Shown piece by piece: positions 5,238 to 7,952 of a stretch of 7,952 bases of DNA. The position numbers and the translations under genes are program-made. Location: positions 1 to 7,952 of the forward strand of contig CALXZW010000061.1 in assembly GCA_944393345.1 (NCBI GenBank), given 5' to 3'. The notes under the pieces were generated by a model. It had not been told where the DNA came from and searched no databases. It saw nothing but the letters and a program-made list of their open reading frames with translations. Numbering within the stretch: the stretch's first letter is position 1; each line of letters starts with the position of its first letter. This stretch comes from an uncultured Clostridia bacterium. GTDB lineage: Bacteria; Bacillota; Clostridia; TANB77; CAG-508.

Positions 5238-6431
5238 ATGAAAAAAAATAGTAAAAAAAGCAAGAGAAAATCTGAGCTTAAAACAATGTTTTTCATAATA
5301 CTAGTAGCAGCTGTTATGTTCATAATATCAACTTATGCATGGTTCTCAACACAGAAAAATGTTTCAATTACTAACTTACAAGGTACAGTAGAAGTAGCAG
5401 AAGGATTAGAAATTTCCCTTGATGCACAAACTTGGTCTAATGGAATTGTTCTTGGAGATGAAGAAGGACAACTTGATATAATTGAAGACGCATATAGTGG
5501 AAATAAAAATATAAAACCATCTGAAATGTTACCTGTTTCAACATTAGGTCTAGTATCTGAATTAGGCAGCACAAAAGATAAGCTAAAAATGATAAGAGGA
5601 AAAGTAACAAATACAATAGAATTAAGCGAAATAAATGAAATAGATGAAAGCATAGAAGATCCAAATAACTCTAAATTTCCTGGATATTTTTCGTTTGATA
5701 TATTCTTAAAAAACTCATCAAAATCTGATGAAGAAGAAGATATATTACAATTGAATTATGATTCTTCATTAGAAATATTAGAAGCAGATAAAAAATCAAC
5801 AGGATTACAAAATACTGCTAGAGTTGCTTTTGCAAAATATAAAGGAACCTCAGATGTAATGGCAGATCAAGCAACAATTCTAAAAGAAACTGGAGCAGGA
5901 GGAGTTGGAGCAACACCAGCAGAGATAATAGATGTGTCAATATGGGAACCAAATTCTAATGACCACGTAGATTATATAGTACAAAACAATAACCATATAA
6001 TATGGTCTGCTTCAGATGCTAAATCATATGCTACAAAAGATTTAGGTGGTGGAAAAAAAGGCTTTGATCTTACTACACAAATGCCTACATATGGATTAAA
6101 AGCAAGTGCGATAGGACAAACAATAAGTAATATATATAAATGGGATGGAACAGAACAATATCTTCAAAAACAAAATGTTTTACAAACAACAAAAACTGGC
6201 GATGATGATTATACAATAAAAGAAGGTGTTCAAAATTTAGTAAGTACAGCAGATGGAACAACAGAATTTAAAATTGCACCAAATAAAGTTTGTAGATTGA
6301 AAGTATACGTATGGCTAGAAGGCCAAGATGTTGACTGTATTAACTATGCTTCTCATGGTGGAGGAGTTAAACTTAATATTGGATTAGTTAAAGGATCAGT
6401 AGAAGGAACGCACGAAGTGGAGGGAGATTAA
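5238..6431 (+). CDS. Exported protein with SipW-type signal motif, function unknown
   Basis: A 397-residue protein. The basic N-terminus (M-K-K-N-S-K-K-S-K-R-K) is followed by one hydrophobic segment (about residues 17-32) and then S-T-Y-A-W-F-S-T at 31-38. That arrangement resembles the signal regions of TasA/camelysin-like proteins handled by the SipW signal peptidase, so the mature part probably lies outside the membrane, secreted or anchored. The rest is acidic, rich in Asn, Ser, Gly and Thr, with few cysteines and no further clear membrane helix. It opens with beta-like Q-G-T-V-E-V-A-E-G-L-E-I-S-L-D-A. Near the C-terminus is C-R-L-K-V-Y-V-W-L-E-G-Q-D-V-D-C, a pattern I associate with hypothetical surface proteins of Clostridia, but I cannot name a function. 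ATG 5238 has AAAGGA 8 bases upstream (5224-5229). It is monocistronic, with its own promoter and terminator. A fibre or matrix subunit is possible; no SipW gene is in the window. Confidence 0.85.
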   Translation: MKKNSKKSKRKSELKTMFFIILVAAVMFIISTYAWFSTQKNVSITNLQGTVEVAEGLEISLDAQTWSNGIVLGDEEGQLDIIEDAYSGNKNIKPSEMLPVSTLGLVSELGSTKDKLKMIRGKVTNTIELSEINEIDESIEDPNNSKFPGYFSFDIFLKNSSKSDEEEDILQLNYDSSLEILEADKKSTGLQNTARVAFAKYKGTSDVMADQATILKETGAGGVGATPAEIIDVSIWEPNSNDHVDYIVQNNNHIIWSASDAKSYATKDLGGGKKGFDLTTQMPTYGLKASAIGQTISNIYKWDGTEQYLQKQNVLQTTKTGDDDYTIKEGVQNLVSTADGTTEFKIAPNKVCRLKVYVWLEGQDVDCINYASHGGGVKLNIGLVKGSVEGTHEVEGD

Positions 6432-6445
6432 TAATTCAGAACAAA

Positions 6446-6482
6446 AAAGAGACACTAATACTAAAAAAGTTAGTGTCTTTTT
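6446..6482 (+). terminator. Terminator after the exported-protein gene
   Basis: GACACTAA (6451-6458) pairs with TTAGTGTC (6470-6477). The stem is extended outward by A-T and G-T pairs (6446-6450 with 6478-6482), and the right arm ends in five T. It starts 15 bases after the stop codon. Confidence 0.88.
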
Positions 6483-6502
6483 GGTACAAGAGTAATACAA
6501 TA

Positions 6503-6548
6503 TTACAACAATATTACAGAAATAAAGACAAATGTAACTAAAATGTAA
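6503..6548 (+). promoter_or_regulatory. Paired TTACA and TGTAA direct repeats, 11-bp period
   Basis: TTACA at 6503-6507 and 6514-6518 (11 bp apart) is followed by the reverse-oriented TGTAA at 6533-6537 and 6544-6548 (again 11 bp apart). Bases 6533-6551 match 5102-5120, upstream of the preceding gene, at 17 of 19 positions. The block ends 11 bases before the -35 box at 6560. It is a candidate binding site for a dimeric response regulator shared by both genes. Confidence 0.55.
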
Positions 6549-6559
6549 CATGAAATATC

Positions 6560-6588
6560 TTGAGATTAGTTGAAAAATGATGTATAAT
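6560..6588 (+). promoter_or_regulatory. Promoter of the AT-hook-like protein gene
   Basis: TTGAGA (6560-6565), 17-base spacer, perfect TATAAT (6583-6588). Predicted start near 6595, with a leader of about 37 bases to the ATG at 6632. Confidence 0.82.
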
Positions 6589-6631
6589 ATAATAAATAGT
6601 TAGAGAAAAATACAAAAGATTGGAGGGTAAA

Positions 6632-7903
6632 ATGGCTGTAAAAACATTAAAAAATACAAAAGAAATAAAAAGAAAAACAAAAAGCAAAGAAAAAGAAAAT
6701 GAAAAAGATGAAAATGTATATAAAATAGATTTTGAGAAAGAAATAGAAGAAGAAAAAAATGAACTTTTGTCAATGAAAAATAAAAAAACAAAAAAAATAT
6801 CTCAAAATATAAAACAAGATGAAGATGAAGACGATATAGATTATATTTTTGGAAATGTAAATAAATGGTTAACAAATAATGAAGAAATAGAAGATAATGA
6901 AAAAGTAAAAGATGAAGAAGAAATAGATGCTGCCCAAATAATAAAAAAAGCAATAAGTAAAAAAAGAACTAAAAAAAATATTGAAGAAGTAGAACAAAAA
7001 GAAAAAGCTAAAATACCTAAAAAAAGAGGAAGAAAACCTAAGAAAGAACTTTTAGTAGAAAATGAAGAAATAAATGAAAAATCAGATAAAACACAAATAT
7101 TTGATACTCAAAATGCTATAAAAATGCACACAGAGAATAATTTAACAGAAATTTTGTTAGAAGAAAATAAATATAAAATTGAAATGCAAAAAAATGAATA
7201 TAATATATACACAGGACATAATGAAACATCTTATATTATTGTTAGAGAACAATCGCTTAGAATTGTTTGCGGAGGAGTATATATATTAATTGAAAAACAA
7301 GAAAATGATTATACTATTACAACAAATCAAGATTTTAAAATAAATTATATAATTGACGAAGTAGAGAGAAAAAACAACATTGTTAACTTTAAATTAACTA
7401 ACTTGACAGAAATTATAGCAGATGGAATTGGATTATCTTTTATCATAGATGAAGAAAAAATAATAGAGAATAATTTGGAAGACAATAAAACTTTGATAAT
7501 ATCTGAAGAAGATGGAAAAGTTTATTTACCATATACAAAAGAAGAAGTAAAACAAGAAGTTTTACAAAATAAAGGAACAAAAGTAGAAGATGTTTTAGAA
7601 AATAAATATATTTTACCATTAGATAAATACAAAAATTCAGCTAGAGCAAGGTTTAGAGAAGGATACAACTTAATGTATAAAAAAGAAAAAAAATCAAAGA
7701 AAAGTGCAATATTACTAGGAATTGAATTAATGTTTGAAACAAATTTACATCCTGCTATAATTTCAGCATGTAAAACACTTGAAGAATTAGACATTTATTT
7801 AGATTGCTTAGAAGACAATGAATTAGAAAAATTTTCTTGTTTTAAGATAATATACAAAAGTTTACCAACACTTAGAAAAAAATCAAAATTTCAAGAAATT
7901 TAA
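6632..7903 (+). CDS. Lys/Glu-rich protein with AT-hook-like motif, unknown function
   Basis: I do not recognise this family. The ATG at 6632 follows GGAGGG (6622-6627) by 4 bases; a TTG at 6620 overlaps that ribosome site and is unlikely. The product has 423 residues and no signal peptide or membrane segment, so it is probably cytoplasmic. Residues 1 to about 150 are low-complexity Lys/Glu/Asp, likely disordered. They contain K-K-R-G-R-K-P-K-K (130-138), whose R-G-R-K-P core resembles the AT-hook that binds the minor groove of AT-rich DNA. Residues about 165-285 look beta-rich, with alternating hydrophobic and polar runs. The last ~92 residues (from K-Y-K-N-S-A-R-A-R-F-R-E at 332) look helical, through L-L-G-I-E-L-M-F, L-H-P-A-I-I-S-A-C and L-D-I-Y-L-D-C-L-E-D-N-E-L, and seem the best-ordered part. 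It has its own promoter and terminator, and shares upstream repeats with the exported-protein gene before it. DNA binding is a guess from the motif only. Confidence 0.85.
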   Translation: MAVKTLKNTKEIKRKTKSKEKENEKDENVYKIDFEKEIEEEKNELLSMKNKKTKKISQNIKQDEDEDDIDYIFGNVNKWLTNNEEIEDNEKVKDEEEIDAAQIIKKAISKKRTKKNIEEVEQKEKAKIPKKRGRKPKKELLVENEEINEKSDKTQIFDTQNAIKMHTENNLTEILLEENKYKIEMQKNEYNIYTGHNETSYIIVREQSLRIVCGGVYILIEKQENDYTITTNQDFKINYIIDEVERKNNIVNFKLTNLTEIIADGIGLSFIIDEEKIIENNLEDNKTLIISEEDGKVYLPYTKEEVKQEVLQNKGTKVEDVLENKYILPLDKYKNSARARFREGYNLMYKKEKKSKKSAILLGIELMFETNLHPAIISACKTLEELDIYLDCLEDNELEKFSCFKIIYKSLPTLRKKSKFQEI

Positions 7904-7912
7904 TAATATTAT

Positions 7913-7948
7913 AAAAATGTATACTAAAATATTTAGTATACATTTTTT
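7913..7948 (+). terminator. Terminator after the AT-hook-like protein gene
   Basis: AAAAATGTATACTAAA (7913-7928) pairs perfectly with TTTAGTATACATTTTT (7932-7947); the inner pairs probably open to give a loop larger than 3 bases. A six-T run ends the right arm (7943-7948), with an A-run on the left, so it may act in both directions. Confidence 0.92.
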
Positions 7949-7952
7949 ATGT

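Noticed and set aside
5333..5664. Minus-strand frames of 75 and 106 residues inside the exported-protein gene
   Set aside because: Antisense shadows without ribosome sites or recognisable domains.
6600..6953. Leu/Phe-rich 117-residue minus-strand reading frame
   Set aside because: It is the antisense shadow of the Lys/Glu-rich N-terminus of the + strand gene; no start signals.

Overview
The window is very AT-rich (estimated at roughly a quarter G+C). It has Gram-positive-style AGGAGG ribosome binding sites, sigma-A-type promoters (TTGACA-17-TATAAT) and AT-rich hairpin/T-run terminators. Gene content (FeoA/FeoB, CarD-family regulator, dUTPase, a large serine recombinase, an exported protein with an S-T-Y-A-W-F signal-anchor motif) points to a low-GC Firmicute, most likely a Clostridia member. 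The organism assignment is inference from style and family resemblance, not from a marker gene.

Left part (1-2935): the window opens inside a large serine recombinase gene (+ strand) whose catalytic N-terminus lies outside. Forty bases after its stop comes the broken 3' end of feoB (- strand). FeoB homology stops abruptly after the M-C-L-G of the conserved M-C-x-G-F-G-C-N segment, so the recombinase looks like the terminal gene of an integrated element that split feoB near 1332. The same feoB copy also carries a one-base insertion just before its P-loop (around 2553-2558), so it is doubly damaged. feoA, upstream in the same operon, is intact. A 19-bp perfect palindrome overlies the -10 box of the feoAB promoter.

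Middle part (3079-4622): divergent from feoA are a complete trimeric-type dUTPase gene and then a CarD-family RNA polymerase-binding regulator. The CarD gene has its own strong promoter, a leader hairpin and a very good terminator. A two-gene tRNA operon follows (a CAU-anticodon tRNA, Met or Ile2, then tRNA-Tyr) with its own promoter and terminator.

Right part (4623-7952): after about 600 bases without a convincing gene come two monocistronic genes of unknown function. The first encodes an exported or membrane-anchored protein with a SipW-type signal motif. The second encodes a lysine/glutamate-rich protein with an AT-hook-like motif and a distinct C-terminal domain. Each has its own promoter and terminator. 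Both promoters are preceded by near-identical TGTAA direct repeats on an exact 11-bp period and in the same helical phase relative to the -35 box. This is the best hint in the window of a shared, possibly undescribed regulon. I see no CRISPR array, toxin-antitoxin pair or other recognisable defence system.
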